A stretch of DNA of 64,000 nucleotides. Source: Schaalia sp. JY-X169. GTDB taxonomy: Bacteria > Actinomycetota > Actinomycetes > Actinomycetales > Actinomycetaceae. The translations under genes were made by a program, and so were the position numbers. The stretch covers positions 2,046,001-2,110,000 of the forward strand of contig NZ_CP059675.1 in NCBI RefSeq assembly GCF_014069575.1, read 5' to 3'. Below are positions 48,152-57,804 of the stretch, in pieces (positions within the stretch are counted from its first letter, which is position 1; each line of letters starts with the position of its first letter). The notes beneath the pieces were generated by a model. The model saw only the letters and a program-made list of their open reading frames with translations. It did no database searches and had not been told where the DNA came from.

Positions 48152-48376
48152 ATGACAAAGAAGATTACCCTCACAACCAGCCAGTTCACCTGCCCTTCCT
48201 GCGTGGCAAAGATTGAAAAAACACTTGACCGCTCCCCCGGTGTTCTTGACGTCAAGGTCAAGTTCACTTCCAACAAGGTTGACGCAACCATCGACGAGGA
48301 CGTTACCGACGTGCAGAAAGTAGCCGACCTGGTTGCAGCACTTGGCTACCAGGTGCTGAAGACACGGGTGCGCTGA
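48152..48376 (+). CDS. Heavy-metal-associated domain protein (CopZ-like)
   Basis: A 74-residue ferredoxin-like HMA domain. The metal-binding loop is FTCPSCVAKIE (Cys-x-x-Cys), and SPGVLDVKVKFTSNKV is the usual second strand region. It probably binds a soft or transition metal and hands it to the P-type ATPase that starts two bases after its stop; the ATPase itself has no N-terminal HMA domain. The family normally carries copper or zinc, and the metal here is not determined. Confidence 0.93.
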   Translation: MTKKITLTTSQFTCPSCVAKIEKTLDRSPGVLDVKVKFTSNKVDATIDEDVTDVQKVADLVAALGYQVLKTRVR

Positions 48377-48377
48377 G

Positions 48378-50180
48378 ATGCTCCTAGACGTCCTGCTCAT
48401 TGCCGCCAGTGTCGCGTTTGGCATACCCATTGCCATTCGCGCCTGGCGGGCACTGCGGCTCCGCACCTGGTCAATCGACCTGCTGGTGACGATCGCAATC
48501 ATCGGCGGGATCGCCATCGGCGACTACCTAGAGTCTGCCGTGGTTGGTTTCCTTTTCCTCTTCGGGGCCTGGCTTGAAGGGCGCACCCTTGCGAAGGCAC
48601 GGCGCTCTATCCAGGGACTCATCGATCTAAGTCCGACCACGGCGACCGTGGTGCGGGGTGGTGAGAGAGTCGAGGTGGAGGCCGACGACATCGAGGTCGG
48701 TGACGTCCTCGTCATTACAACCGGTGAGCGGATTGGTGCCGACGGGGTGATCGTCGCTGGTAGCGCCAGCATCAACGAGGCCTCAATCACGGGCGAGTCA
48801 GCCCCGGCCTTCAAGGAAGTTGGATCCGACGTCCACGCCGCAACCATTGTGGAAAGTGGCTACCTTGAGGTTCGGGCAACGCAAGTTGGGGACGAAACCA
48901 CCTTCGGACGCATCGTTGAACTTGTTGAGGACTCCTTGGAATCCCGCACCCGTGGAGCGAGATTCCTGGACAGGTTTGCTCAGTACTACACGCCCGCGAT
49001 CCTGGTGGGGGCGGTCGCACTGTTCGCATTCACCGGCGATCTAGAGAAGGCTCTGGTCTTCCTCGTGATCGCATGCCCGGGCGCCCTGGTCATCTCGGTT
49101 CCCGTGGCAGCGGTCGCTGGCCTTGGCAACGTGGCCCGCAATGGCGTTCTCATCAAGAACGGGGAGGCTTTAGAGGCATTGGCTCGAGCCGACACGCTTG
49201 CCATTGACAAGACGGGAACCCTCACCTTCGGCCAGCCCACGGTGACGACAGTACACGTCGATAACGCCAACTTGGACGAGGACGCCCTGCTCACACTAGC
49301 TGCGTCTGTAGAAACCTCCAGTGAACACCACCTGGGCCGAGCGGTTGTGGCGCAGGCTGCGGCACAGGGACTCCTTCTGGAAATCCCAACCGATGTCGAA
49401 GTCGTAAGTGGGCGCGGCATAGCGGCACATGTTGGACCCCGTCGCGTTCACATTGGGAACTACGACTATCTCGGCACGGAGGGCACCGCCATCGGGGCTG
49501 GCCCATTGCGAACCGTGCAGACTCTGGAGGAGGCTGGCCAGACCGTTCTACTGGTCGCCGTTGACGGCCTCTACGTGGGCTTCATCGCCATCACCGATGC
49601 CATCAGGCCAGAAGCGGCCACCTCCATCGATCATCTCAAGAAATCAGGCCTACGTAACGTGGTGCTGCTGACGGGAGATAACGAGGGCGCCGCTCATTCA
49701 GTTGCAGAGCAAGCCGGGATACCCCAGTGGCATGCCCGCATGCTGCCCCACGACAAGGCCGAACACGTTCGAGGACTTCAAGAAGAAGGCGCTCGCGTCG
49801 TCATGGTTGGTGACGGTGTTAACGATGCCCCTGCTCTAGCCACCGCAAGCGTCGGGGTGGCCATGGGACAGTCGGGAACTGATATCTCTATGGAGACGGC
49901 CTCGGTGGTTCTTCTTGGCGATCGCCTTGACCAGTTAGCGCACGCCTCCAGCGTCTCCCGCTCTACTTTGCGGATCATGAAGCAGAATACGGCGATTGCT
50001 CTAGGCACAGTCTTCGCCCTCATCGTGGCCGTTCTGCTTGGCGCCCTCGGGCTGGCTGGAGGAATGTTCATCCATGAAGCCAGTGTCCTGTTGGTTATCC
50101 TGAATGCACTGCGCCTGTCCGGAAAGAAGAAGGAAGGGATCCCCACTCATGACGCCCACCAGTCACTCGTGCGTGTCTAA
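48378..50180 (+). CDS. Heavy-metal P1B-type ATPase with atypical signatures
   Basis: A 600-residue P-type ATPase. It has the actuator motif ITGES (about 137-141), phosphorylation motif DKTGT (Asp277), and GDGVNDAP in the hinge. The membrane metal motif that is usually CPC reads Cys233-Pro-Gly235 (ACPGALVIS), and the P1B HP dipeptide reads His317-His318 (SSEHHLG). The N-terminus starts at what is normally the second helix, so it seems to lack one of the two extra P1B helices and any HMA domain. It should move a metal across the membrane, probably outward. It is co-transcribed with the chaperone and Crp genes. Confidence 0.92.
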   Translation: MLLDVLLIAASVAFGIPIAIRAWRALRLRTWSIDLLVTIAIIGGIAIGDYLESAVVGFLFLFGAWLEGRTLAKARRSIQGLIDLSPTTATVVRGGERVEVEADDIEVGDVLVITTGERIGADGVIVAGSASINEASITGESAPAFKEVGSDVHAATIVESGYLEVRATQVGDETTFGRIVELVEDSLESRTRGARFLDRFAQYYTPAILVGAVALFAFTGDLEKALVFLVIACPGALVISVPVAAVAGLGNVARNGVLIKNGEALEALARADTLAIDKTGTLTFGQPTVTTVHVDNANLDEDALLTLAASVETSSEHHLGRAVVAQAAAQGLLLEIPTDVEVVSGRGIAAHVGPRRVHIGNYDYLGTEGTAIGAGPLRTVQTLEEAGQTVLLVAVDGLYVGFIAITDAIRPEAATSIDHLKKSGLRNVVLLTGDNEGAAHSVAEQAGIPQWHARMLPHDKAEHVRGLQEEGARVVMVGDGVNDAPALATASVGVAMGQSGTDISMETASVVLLGDRLDQLAHASSVSRSTLRIMKQNTAIALGTVFALIVAVLLGALGLAGGMFIHEASVLLVILNALRLSGKKKEGIPTHDAHQSLVRV

Positions 50181-50832
50181 GGTTCCCCTCTTTGCGACTC
50201 TGGGGCCACGCCAACAACTCGAGGTCGCACGGTTTGCCAATGCCGTCTCACGGAAGGCGGGCGAGACACTTCAGGCCCCTGGTGATGCGGACCCAGTGCT
50301 GATGGTGGTACACACGGGTGCGGTGCGGGTGTCCAGAATCATCGCGAACGGCCAGGAGCAACTGGTTCGCCTCCTTGAGCCTGGGGATTTCTCCGGGGAG
50401 ATTGACTTTGTCACCGGGCGTCCTTCCGGCCAGCACTTAGTTGCGGAAACAGACGTTGAGGTGTGCCAGTTCCGCCACCGCGACCTCTCCGCCCTCGTTC
50501 AGGCCTATCCGGATATTGCGCTGCAGATGCTGCAGGCGGTGACGGGGCGGTTGGTGGAGGCAGAGCGTGCGCTAACCGGATCGACGCACACGGATGCATT
50601 GAGCCGCGTGGTGCACTACCTACTTGAACTGCCGCGCACCCATACCGGCGGCGTCACGGCAGTCTACCTGCCGACGACCAAACGCAATGTTGCCTCGTTG
50701 CTTGGGATATCGCCAGAGACCCTGAGCCGCAGGCTCAGGCAGCTCGGCACGTCGGGCCTGATCACGGTTGACGGGTCAAGGATTGTGCTCAAGGACGTGG
50801 AAGGGCTTACCGCTGCTGCTTCGCCGCAGTAG
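50149..50832 (+). CDS. Crp/Fnr-family transcriptional regulator
   Basis: A 227-residue protein with an N-terminal cyclic-nucleotide-like domain (about 12-125; VLMVVHTGAVRVSR, LLEPGDFSGEIDF), a dimerisation helix, and a C-terminal winged HTH (about 160-215; TKRNVASLLGISPETLSRRLRQL). It has only two Cys residues (8 and near 103), too few for an FNR-type 4Fe-4S cluster; they could instead sense metal or redox state. The gene overlaps the end of the ATPase gene by 32 bases, so it probably controls the metal cassette. Its own ribosome-binding site is weak, implying coupling. It ends convergent with trhO (26-base overlap). Confidence 0.9.
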   Translation: MTPTSHSCVSKVPLFATLGPRQQLEVARFANAVSRKAGETLQAPGDADPVLMVVHTGAVRVSRIIANGQEQLVRLLEPGDFSGEIDFVTGRPSGQHLVAETDVEVCQFRHRDLSALVQAYPDIALQMLQAVTGRLVEAERALTGSTHTDALSRVVHYLLELPRTHTGGVTAVYLPTTKRNVASLLGISPETLSRRLRQLGTSGLITVDGSRIVLKDVEGLTAAASPQ

Positions 50833-51772
50833 GCGTGTGCTCGGCGCACGTTTGAGCCTCGCGTGCATGCTCAACGCACACCACTAGACGCGTCTTGCAG
50901 GAGGGATCTTCACAGTTCGCTAGGTGTTTGGCTGGCTCCCCGCACACATCGCAAACGCCAACCACTTTGGCCGCCTCAGAGAAGTCGATGGTTTCCCGCC
51001 CGTCAAACACGGCTAGGGAACCCTCCCAAAGCCCTTCGTCGCCAAAGGTTTCACCGTAGCGAACAATGCCGCCATCAATCTGGTACACCTCGGAGAATCC
51101 GCGGTTCTTCATGAGGGCGGAGAGGATCTCACAGCGAATCCCCCCGGTGCAGTATGTGACGACGGCACGGTTCTTGATGCTGTCGAACGCGCCGCTCTCA
51201 ATCTGCTTGATGAAACCGTGGGTAGTCTCAACATCCGGCACAACAGCTCCGCTGAAGCGGCCAATCTCAGCTTCCCAAGCGTTGCGGCCATCAAAGAAGA
51301 CGACCTCATCCCCACGGGTTTCGACGAGGGCGTTAACGTCTGCGGGGCTGAGGTGGACTCCCCCACCAATCACTCCGTCTGGACCAACCTTAACTTCCTC
51401 CGGCGTGCCGAAGGCAACCAGCTCATCACGGACCTTCACGGACAGTTTCGGGAAGTCGACAATGCGCTTCCAAGCTGCCCGACGATCCTTGCCCCCGTTC
51501 CACTCCGGCTGGTCGTCTTCGAACCCACTTCCTTCCGACCACTTCACCGTCTCAGACAGAGACTTGAACGGCGGGTACTCCCGGGTTCGCTTAATGTACT
51601 GCTTGCATGCTTCTATTTCTCCGCCGACCGTCCCGTTGATGCCGTGGGGTGAGACGATGATTCGCCCGCGAAGTCCCAGACGTTCACAGAGCTCCCGCTG
51701 CCAGAGCATCACGGAGCGAGGGTCGGGCACAGGAGCCATAACGTAGTAGAGCAGAATCTTGGGAACAGCCAT
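50807..51772 (-). CDS. trhO: tRNA uridine(34) hydroxylase TrhO (rhodanese domain)
   Basis: A 321-residue protein of the YceA/TrhO family, which makes 5-hydroxyuridine at tRNA position 34 using oxygen. An N-terminal ferredoxin-like domain (KILLYYVMAPVPDPRSV, LGLRGRIIVSPHGINGTVGG) is followed by a rhodanese domain (about 125-225) with the active Cys in YCTGGIRCE, and a C-terminal Cys-rich region (VCDVCGEP, CEDPSCKT) that may bind zinc. The ATG at 51772 opens the conserved N-terminus; the frame continues 17 codons upstream without similarity. Confidence 0.92.
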   Translation of the reverse strand: MAVPKILLYYVMAPVPDPRSVMLWQRELCERLGLRGRIIVSPHGINGTVGGEIEACKQYIKRTREYPPFKSLSETVKWSEGSGFEDDQPEWNGGKDRRAAWKRIVDFPKLSVKVRDELVAFGTPEEVKVGPDGVIGGGVHLSPADVNALVETRGDEVVFFDGRNAWEAEIGRFSGAVVPDVETTHGFIKQIESGAFDSIKNRAVVTYCTGGIRCEILSALMKNRGFSEVYQIDGGIVRYGETFGDEGLWEGSLAVFDGRETIDFSEAAKVVGVCDVCGEPAKHLANCEDPSCKTRLVVCVEHAREAQTCAEHTPTAAKQQR

Positions 51773-51829
51773 GGAACGATGATAGGCCGTCCTCGCCCCC
51801 GCTGACACCTTGGTGTCCTCCACGGGACG

Positions 51830-53407
51830 TTAGATTACTGGCACATTCTCAAGCAGGGTCCCACGCCGCACCAGCAGTCCGGCATCCGGGGCGACATTGA
51901 GCTCACGGGAGGCAATGATCCTTGAATAGAGTTTGGCGCTGTCTTTGGGGATGCGCCGCTGTGTCTCGTAGTCAACGTAGATGATGCCAAAACGCATGTC
52001 GTAACCCCAGGTCCACTCATAGTTGTCCATGAAAGACCAGTAGAAGTAGCCGCGGACATCTGCGCCCTCGTCTCGCGCATCGAGGGCGGCACCCAGGTGC
52101 AGCTCGAGGAAAGCCTCCCTGGTGGGGTCGTGCACCGCAGCGCCGCTCTCCGTCTGCGTGAGCACGTCGTTGCCTGCCATGCCGTTTTCTGTCACATAAA
52201 TCGAAGTGCCAGATGGGCCCGTGTAGTCATTGTGAACACGTAGCAGCAGGTGCTTGAGCATTATGGGGTCAATCTGCCACTGCTGAGCCGTCCGCGGCAG
52301 GTAGGTGTCCGGAGAGAAGCCGCGGGACGCAGGAAGCGGGGACGAGGTCCGCCTAGTCGTCTCTGGAGCCGATAGCGGCGGGGTCGCCAAGGCATTGAAC
52401 CCGATCCGCTCGGCCAACTCTGGTGATAACGACCTCGAACCAGTGACGATGCCGCCCTGATAGTAGTTGATGCCAAGCGTACTGATCGGCGTGGAGATGG
52501 ACTCCAAGTCACCGAGACGCACGCTGTCCTCAAACTTTTCGGTCGCTCGTGGGTCTAGGGCCCGAAAAGCCTCGACAATGTCGGTGGGATAGCTCGCGCG
52601 GAAGAGAGGGTCCAAGAACCAGCGGTTTGTCTGCCCGTCAATAAGCGCTGCCGCCTCAAGGTCTGCCGGACTGTCCGGGTCCAGTGGTTGGGTCGGCGTG
52701 AGGTTCAGCGTCAGTCCAAGGTCGAGAGACGCGCTCTCCGCCCGCAATGCTTCGACTGCAAGCCCGTGCCCAAGGAGCAGGTGGTGACTCGCCAGCATGC
52801 CCGCCTCAAGGCTCTGGCGACCAGGTGCGTGTTCCCCCGCCGTGTAAGAGAGGAAAGACGAGCACCACGGCTCATTCAACGTCGTCCAAACCTCAACCCT
52901 GTCGCCGAGGACGCCGTAGACCTCCATTGCGTAGTCACGGAAACGTTTTGCGGTGTCGCGGCTGGGCCACCCCCCCTTATCCTCAAGCGCCTGCGGCAAA
53001 TCCCAGTGGTAGAGGGTCAACCACGGCTTGATGTCCGCCCCGAGCAGCTCGTCGACAAGGCGCGAATAGAACTCGATGCCCTTCCGGTTGCTGTGCACGC
53101 CATCAGGTTGAACGCGCGCCCAAGAAACCGAAAAGCGGTAGCTCTCTAAGCCCAGCTCTTTCATCAGGGCAACATCATCGCGGTAGCGATGGTAGTGATC
53201 GCAGGCAACGTCGCCCGTCTGCCCTGCCGCAACTGCGCCCGGCTCGCGGCTGAAAGTGTCCCAAATCGAAGGGCCCCGGCCGTCTTCAAACGCGGCGCCT
53301 TCGATTTGGTATGCGGCGGTCGCCGCTCCAAATAGGAAGTCGTCCGGTATCTGCCTGGGGCTCCCAAGGCGCGCGTCGCTCAGCGCCGTAAAAAGCTGTG
53401 CCACCAT
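51830..53407 (-). CDS. Beta-glucosidase, glycoside hydrolase family 1
   Basis: A 525-residue GH1 enzyme. DDFLFGAATAAYQIEGA is the N-terminal signature, TLNEPWC holds the acid/base Glu, and IYVTENGMA holds the nucleophile Glu, so it should retain activity on beta-glucosides (or beta-galactosides). The first 18 residues precede the domain and the true start may be slightly downstream. There is no signal peptide, so it is cytoplasmic and acts on imported disaccharides. There is no PTS or ABC sugar gene beside it. It lies 57 bases upstream of trhO and downstream of the ZIP gene on the same strand. Confidence 0.94.
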   Translation of the reverse strand: MVAQLFTALSDARLGSPRQIPDDFLFGAATAAYQIEGAAFEDGRGPSIWDTFSREPGAVAAGQTGDVACDHYHRYRDDVALMKELGLESYRFSVSWARVQPDGVHSNRKGIEFYSRLVDELLGADIKPWLTLYHWDLPQALEDKGGWPSRDTAKRFRDYAMEVYGVLGDRVEVWTTLNEPWCSSFLSYTAGEHAPGRQSLEAGMLASHHLLLGHGLAVEALRAESASLDLGLTLNLTPTQPLDPDSPADLEAAALIDGQTNRWFLDPLFRASYPTDIVEAFRALDPRATEKFEDSVRLGDLESISTPISTLGINYYQGGIVTGSRSLSPELAERIGFNALATPPLSAPETTRRTSSPLPASRGFSPDTYLPRTAQQWQIDPIMLKHLLLRVHNDYTGPSGTSIYVTENGMAGNDVLTQTESGAAVHDPTREAFLELHLGAALDARDEGADVRGYFYWSFMDNYEWTWGYDMRFGIIYVDYETQRRIPKDSAKLYSRIIASRELNVAPDAGLLVRRGTLLENVPVI

Positions 53408-53448
53408 CGTCGTTGACCTTTCGCTATGGCCACAGGCTCCTGCGCCCG

Positions 53449-54285
53449 TCAGGCCGGGGAGGCAAAGAGAATGAAACTCACCGCCATCATTGCCATACCG
53501 GCAAGCATGCCATAAACGGTCTGGTGCTTGTCAGTTTGGTAGCGCCATGCCCCAGGAAGCAGCTCGTCCAAGGCAAGGAACACCATCATCCCCGCAACCA
53601 TTCCGTAGAAAATGCCGAAGAACTCTGGCGACACCACCCACGAAACCATGGCGGCCGCAATCAGCGCGCCAATCGGTTCAGTCAACCCGGAGAAAGTCGC
53701 CCAGGCGAATGCCTTCCTTCGCGAACCCGTGGCGGCATATACGGGTGCGGCAACCGCAATGCCCTCTGGAATATTGTGGATCGCTATCGCCACCGCCAGG
53801 GTCATACCCACGGTCGGATCCTGATAGGTGGTGAAGAACGTCGCCATGCCCTCGGGGAAGTTGTGGAGGGCAAGCACGACGGCGACCAGGGCGCCCGACC
53901 TCATCAAATGTTTCGTCGAGGCTTGGTCACCAACACTCATATCGTCCTCGCGCCCCTCCATTTCGTTCGGGTTAAGAACGTCGGGAAGCAGCCGGTCGAT
54001 CGTGAGGACGAGGGCGATTCCAGCAAAAAACGACAACCAAACAACCACGAGAGCCGTGCGATCGGAAGTCGTTGACTCCATGTACTCGATTCCCAGCGGG
54101 ACAATCTGGAACAGCGAGATGATCAGCATTGCGCCGGCCGCAAATGCCAGCGCCACTGCAAGGTAGGAACGTTGAAGGGTCTTCTTGTTGAGAACCATCA
54201 GGCCACCAATGGAGGTGGCAAGTCCCGCTAAGAGAGAGACGAGTAAAGCCAGGAGCACGACTCCACCGTAGTCGGATCTGTGCAA
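53449..54285 (-). CDS. ZIP-family divalent metal transporter
   Basis: A 278-residue transporter with about eight membrane segments. The metal-site motifs LALHNFPEGMATF (helix IV) and IAIHNIPEGIAVA (helix V) match the ZupT/GufA branch, which imports zinc and other divalent cations. A charged cytoplasmic loop (about 100-130) with Glu, Asp and one His separates helices III and IV. The start has several possible codons; the first Met precedes the first helix by about nine residues. It is 41 bases upstream of the beta-glucosidase gene. Confidence 0.92.
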   Translation of the reverse strand: MHRSDYGGVVLLALLVSLLAGLATSIGGLMVLNKKTLQRSYLAVALAFAAGAMLIISLFQIVPLGIEYMESTTSDRTALVVVWLSFFAGIALVLTIDRLLPDVLNPNEMEGREDDMSVGDQASTKHLMRSGALVAVVLALHNFPEGMATFFTTYQDPTVGMTLAVAIAIHNIPEGIAVAAPVYAATGSRRKAFAWATFSGLTEPIGALIAAAMVSWVVSPEFFGIFYGMVAGMMVFLALDELLPGAWRYQTDKHQTVYGMLAGMAMMAVSFILFASPA

Positions 54286-54339
54286 CTTCGCGAAGCCAGC
54301 CGCCGCGTGGGACCGTACCTAATGGGGAGATTTGGCCAC

Positions 54340-57300
54340 CTACTCTGAGCGCAGGGCTTCCACCGGATCTTTTCGGGACGCGGCCGAGGACGGAATAAGC
54401 CCAGCCAAGAACGTGAGTCCCATACTGATCAGGACCAGTGCAACTCCAGCGCCAACCGGTAGGGTCGCAACGTTCGCAATCCCGAACCTGGCGTAAACAA
54501 TGGCATTTGCCGGAATGGTCAAGAGAAGGGTGACCCCGATTCCCATCACGCCGGCGACAAAGCCGACAATCAGGGTCTCGGCATTAAACACCCAGCGAAT
54601 ATCCTTCTTTGAGGCGCCAATCGACCTGAGGATGCCGATTTCCTTCTTGCGTTCGAGGACGGAAATGTATGTGATGACACCGATCATGATGGAGGAAACG
54701 ATTAGCGAGATCGCCACAAAGGCAACCAAGACGTAGGAAACGACATTGACGATGTCTGTCACCGAGGACATGAGGGTTCCCACCAAGTCGGTGTAGGTGA
54801 TGACCCGATCCTCCTTCCCCTGCGCCTCCATGTCCGCGTTGTAATCGTCCAGGATCGTGATGATTTGTCCCTTTGCCTCAAAATCTTTGGGGAAAATGTC
54901 AATCGAATAGGGCCGAGCAAAATCGGCATAACCGAGCTTTGCGAGGTTGCCATCAAACGAACTCTGCGCCTGGCCCATCATGCTCATTATCAGGGCGCTG
55001 AGCTCCGCTTCATCCAGATTGAAATCAAATGCGTTAGCGAAGGCCTCCTCATCAATGCTCATCGCCGCAGCCATGTTCTCAGTCAGCGACCCCATCGAGG
55101 AGCTCAAAGCATCACCAATCTGACGCTCTAACACGGTGCCAACCTGGTCCTGAATTTGCACGGAGATAGCATTCATGGCCTGGGTCATGTAGTTTGCCAT
55201 TGCCCGCTGCAGTTGGGCCTGCATCGCAGCCGAGTTCTGCTCGATCTGCTTCTGTACTGCATTCGAGATCGCGGCGGTGAGCTGTCGCGTGATCTCCTCC
55301 TGGGCTGCGGCAAAGTCGCCCTCGAGGCCACTGATCAGCTCATCGGTTTGCGCCAGGATCGCAACGCCCTCGGGCGTCGCTAGGAATGCTTGGAAGCTGG
55401 CTTCAGGGTCAGTGCAATCATTGCCCTGCATACAGAACTGGGCGTAACCGGTTGCCAGATCCGTGGCCAGTTGCGTGATGGCCTCCGGGTCAAGATTGAT
55501 GTCAATGTTGCTGAGGTCGAGGTCGGACAGGACATCTTCAATACTGATATCAAGACCCGAACCGAGGTCCAGACTCCCCAGCAGGCTAGAGACATCCATG
55601 GTTGGTAGCGCCGATGGGTCAAGCTGCAGCGGCGGCATTCCCGCCATGTTGAGGTTCAGCGCGGAGGTGTCAATCCCCAGTTGCGATTCATCGAAAGTGA
55701 ACGCAGAGGCGATCGCTTCCTCATCAATGCTGACAAGTTTCGACATGTCGAAGTCGGAAGACTCCGGGTTCTCGGCCTCGTCCACAAACGTCCGCCCCGT
55801 GAAGACGTTGACGCTCGGTTTGGCCAGCTGCTCCTTGACGACGTCCGAGGTCGCAGCTTCTTCGATGAGGTGGGTGACCAAATCGGGGGTGTAGTAGATC
55901 CCAGGTGTCAGTGCCGTTGCTGTCACACCTTCGCGAGGCTGGACGATACCGCTGATCTTCAACTCTTCGCCCTCGGACACCAGCTTCTTCAAGAAGGCGG
56001 CGTCACCACTCTTGTCCGTCCACACCCCATAGGTCTGGTCGAGGACGTAGTAGTCCGCAGAGTTGACCATCTTGAACGTCACGTCCATGATCTCCCCGTA
56101 GGAGAACGCCTTGGGACCGCCCTCCGGCGTGACGATTGGTTCATCGTTAACCAGCTGCGCGACCATCGTGTCCAACTCCGCTGGGTCGCGCAGGTTCATC
56201 GCGTACAGAACGAAGTCACTAACGCCACCACTGGGGGTGAGGACGAGGACGGTTTCGTCATAGGACTGGGGCCAATCACCAGCAACAACGTCATACTGCT
56301 GCTCGATCAGGGTGGAGTCATCCATCATTTCAACAAAAGCATTGGTATTCATTGCGGAGTCCATCAGGCCCCCACTGCTTCCTGCCCCTCCGAAGCCAAG
56401 CGAGGCAAACGTTGAGTCGGGATTGACTTGACGGACCTTGTCGTCCTCGTTCACCGTGAAGATCTGTGGGGTGACGTTGTACGAGTACTGGATCAGGTTC
56501 GCGTAGTCGTCAACATTCCCGCCGTTGGAATCCAAGAAAGTCTTCAGCGCGGCCAAGTCATTTGAACCGACCGAGCCGAACATGCGTTGCATCATTGCAA
56601 TTTCTTGGACGGAGCCGTCTGTGCCTTCTTCTGCCTCGGCCTCGCCTCCCCCACCACCAGCGCCAGCGTCCGCAGTGAGCGCCATCAGGGCTGCCATGTC
56701 CATGCCTTGGCTTTGAATCGACAGCGGATAGACCGAGAGAGTGTCTTCCTCGATGCTCTTGACGTAGTTGTTGACACCGGTTGCCAAGGCCAAGATCGTT
56801 GCGATACCAATGATTCCGATAGAACCTGCAAAGGCCGTCATCAGCGTGCGGCCCTTCTTTGTCATGAGGTTCTTGAATGACAGGGCGACGGCAGTGGCCA
56901 GTGACATGGAGGTGCGTCGGGCTGCCTTTTGGGATGTTTTCGCGTCTACTGCACTGGGAACAAACGGGTCAGAATCGGCAGAGATACGCCCATCTCGCAA
57001 GTTAACGATCCTTGTGGCGTACTCCTGCGCCAACTCTGGATTGTGTGTGACCATGACAACCAGTCGGTCCTTGGCAATGCTGGTGAGCATCGCCATGATT
57101 TGCAGGCTGGTCGTTGAATCCAGTGCCCCAGTTGGCTCATCCGCCAGGAGGATCTCCGGGTCGTTGATGAGGGCCCTGGCGATCGCAACCCTCTGCATCT
57201 GGCCGCCGGAAAGCTGACTGGGTAGCTTGTTGATGTGGTCGCCGAGCCCCACCTCCTGCAGGGCTTCGGTTGCCCGCGCTCTACGTTCAGCCCGGCTCAC

Positions 57301-57636
57301 GCCCGTGAGCGTGAGCGCAAGCTCCACGTTGGCGAGGACGGTCTGGTGGGGAATCAGGTTATAACTTTGGAAAACAAACCCGATGCGGTTATTGCGGTAG
57401 GTGTCCCAGTCACGGTCGGTGTAGTCCGAAGTGTTGATGCCATCAATGATTAGGGAGCCAGAATCGTAGTGATCGAGGCCGCCAATAACGTTGAGCATTG
57501 TTGTCTTGCCGGAACCAGAGGGCCCAAGAACTGCAACGAACTCGTTGTCACGAAAAGCGATCGAGACGTCATCGAGCGCCACTTGCGTGAAATCGGCAAC
57601 TGTATATGACTTTGTGATGTTGTTCAGCTCAAGCAT
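54340..57636 (-). CDS. Large ABC transporter with fused ATPase and FtsX-type permease
   Basis: A 1098-residue MacB-like protein. The N-terminal ATPase (about 1-225) has Walker A GPSGSGKT (38-45), signature LSGGQMQRVAIARAL and Walker B ILLADEPTGALD. A first transmembrane segment (about 265-285) leads to a very large extracytoplasmic domain of roughly 670 residues, rich in Asp, Ser and Gln with a Gln/Ala-rich coiled-coil-like part, then three helices of an FtsX domain (about 965-1090) with LERKKEIGILRSIGASKKDI. No HlyD or outer-membrane partner exists, as expected in a Gram-positive. It likely moves peptides or lipids or transmits a signal mechanically; the substrate is unknown. Confidence 0.92.
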   Translation of the reverse strand: MLELNNITKSYTVADFTQVALDDVSIAFRDNEFVAVLGPSGSGKTTMLNVIGGLDHYDSGSLIIDGINTSDYTDRDWDTYRNNRIGFVFQSYNLIPHQTVLANVELALTLTGVSRAERRARATEALQEVGLGDHINKLPSQLSGGQMQRVAIARALINDPEILLADEPTGALDSTTSLQIMAMLTSIAKDRLVVMVTHNPELAQEYATRIVNLRDGRISADSDPFVPSAVDAKTSQKAARRTSMSLATAVALSFKNLMTKKGRTLMTAFAGSIGIIGIATILALATGVNNYVKSIEEDTLSVYPLSIQSQGMDMAALMALTADAGAGGGGGEAEAEEGTDGSVQEIAMMQRMFGSVGSNDLAALKTFLDSNGGNVDDYANLIQYSYNVTPQIFTVNEDDKVRQVNPDSTFASLGFGGAGSSGGLMDSAMNTNAFVEMMDDSTLIEQQYDVVAGDWPQSYDETVLVLTPSGGVSDFVLYAMNLRDPAELDTMVAQLVNDEPIVTPEGGPKAFSYGEIMDVTFKMVNSADYYVLDQTYGVWTDKSGDAAFLKKLVSEGEELKISGIVQPREGVTATALTPGIYYTPDLVTHLIEEAATSDVVKEQLAKPSVNVFTGRTFVDEAENPESSDFDMSKLVSIDEEAIASAFTFDESQLGIDTSALNLNMAGMPPLQLDPSALPTMDVSSLLGSLDLGSGLDISIEDVLSDLDLSNIDINLDPEAITQLATDLATGYAQFCMQGNDCTDPEASFQAFLATPEGVAILAQTDELISGLEGDFAAAQEEITRQLTAAISNAVQKQIEQNSAAMQAQLQRAMANYMTQAMNAISVQIQDQVGTVLERQIGDALSSSMGSLTENMAAAMSIDEEAFANAFDFNLDEAELSALIMSMMGQAQSSFDGNLAKLGYADFARPYSIDIFPKDFEAKGQIITILDDYNADMEAQGKEDRVITYTDLVGTLMSSVTDIVNVVSYVLVAFVAISLIVSSIMIGVITYISVLERKKEIGILRSIGASKKDIRWVFNAETLIVGFVAGVMGIGVTLLLTIPANAIVYARFGIANVATLPVGAGVALVLISMGLTFLAGLIPSSAASRKDPVEALRSE

Positions 57637-57804
57637 GGACGCCCCCTTCGCGCGATTCTACGCGGAGCATTCCACCAGTCGGAGGATTCCTAGCTGAAAG
57701 CGAAAAGCTAGACAAACCGGCTCGTACTACAAGCATCCCCAATAGCGAACGCCACGGGCCCCATCGAAGAGGAGAAGATACCCGCTTGACAGAACTTAGA
57801 AGAG

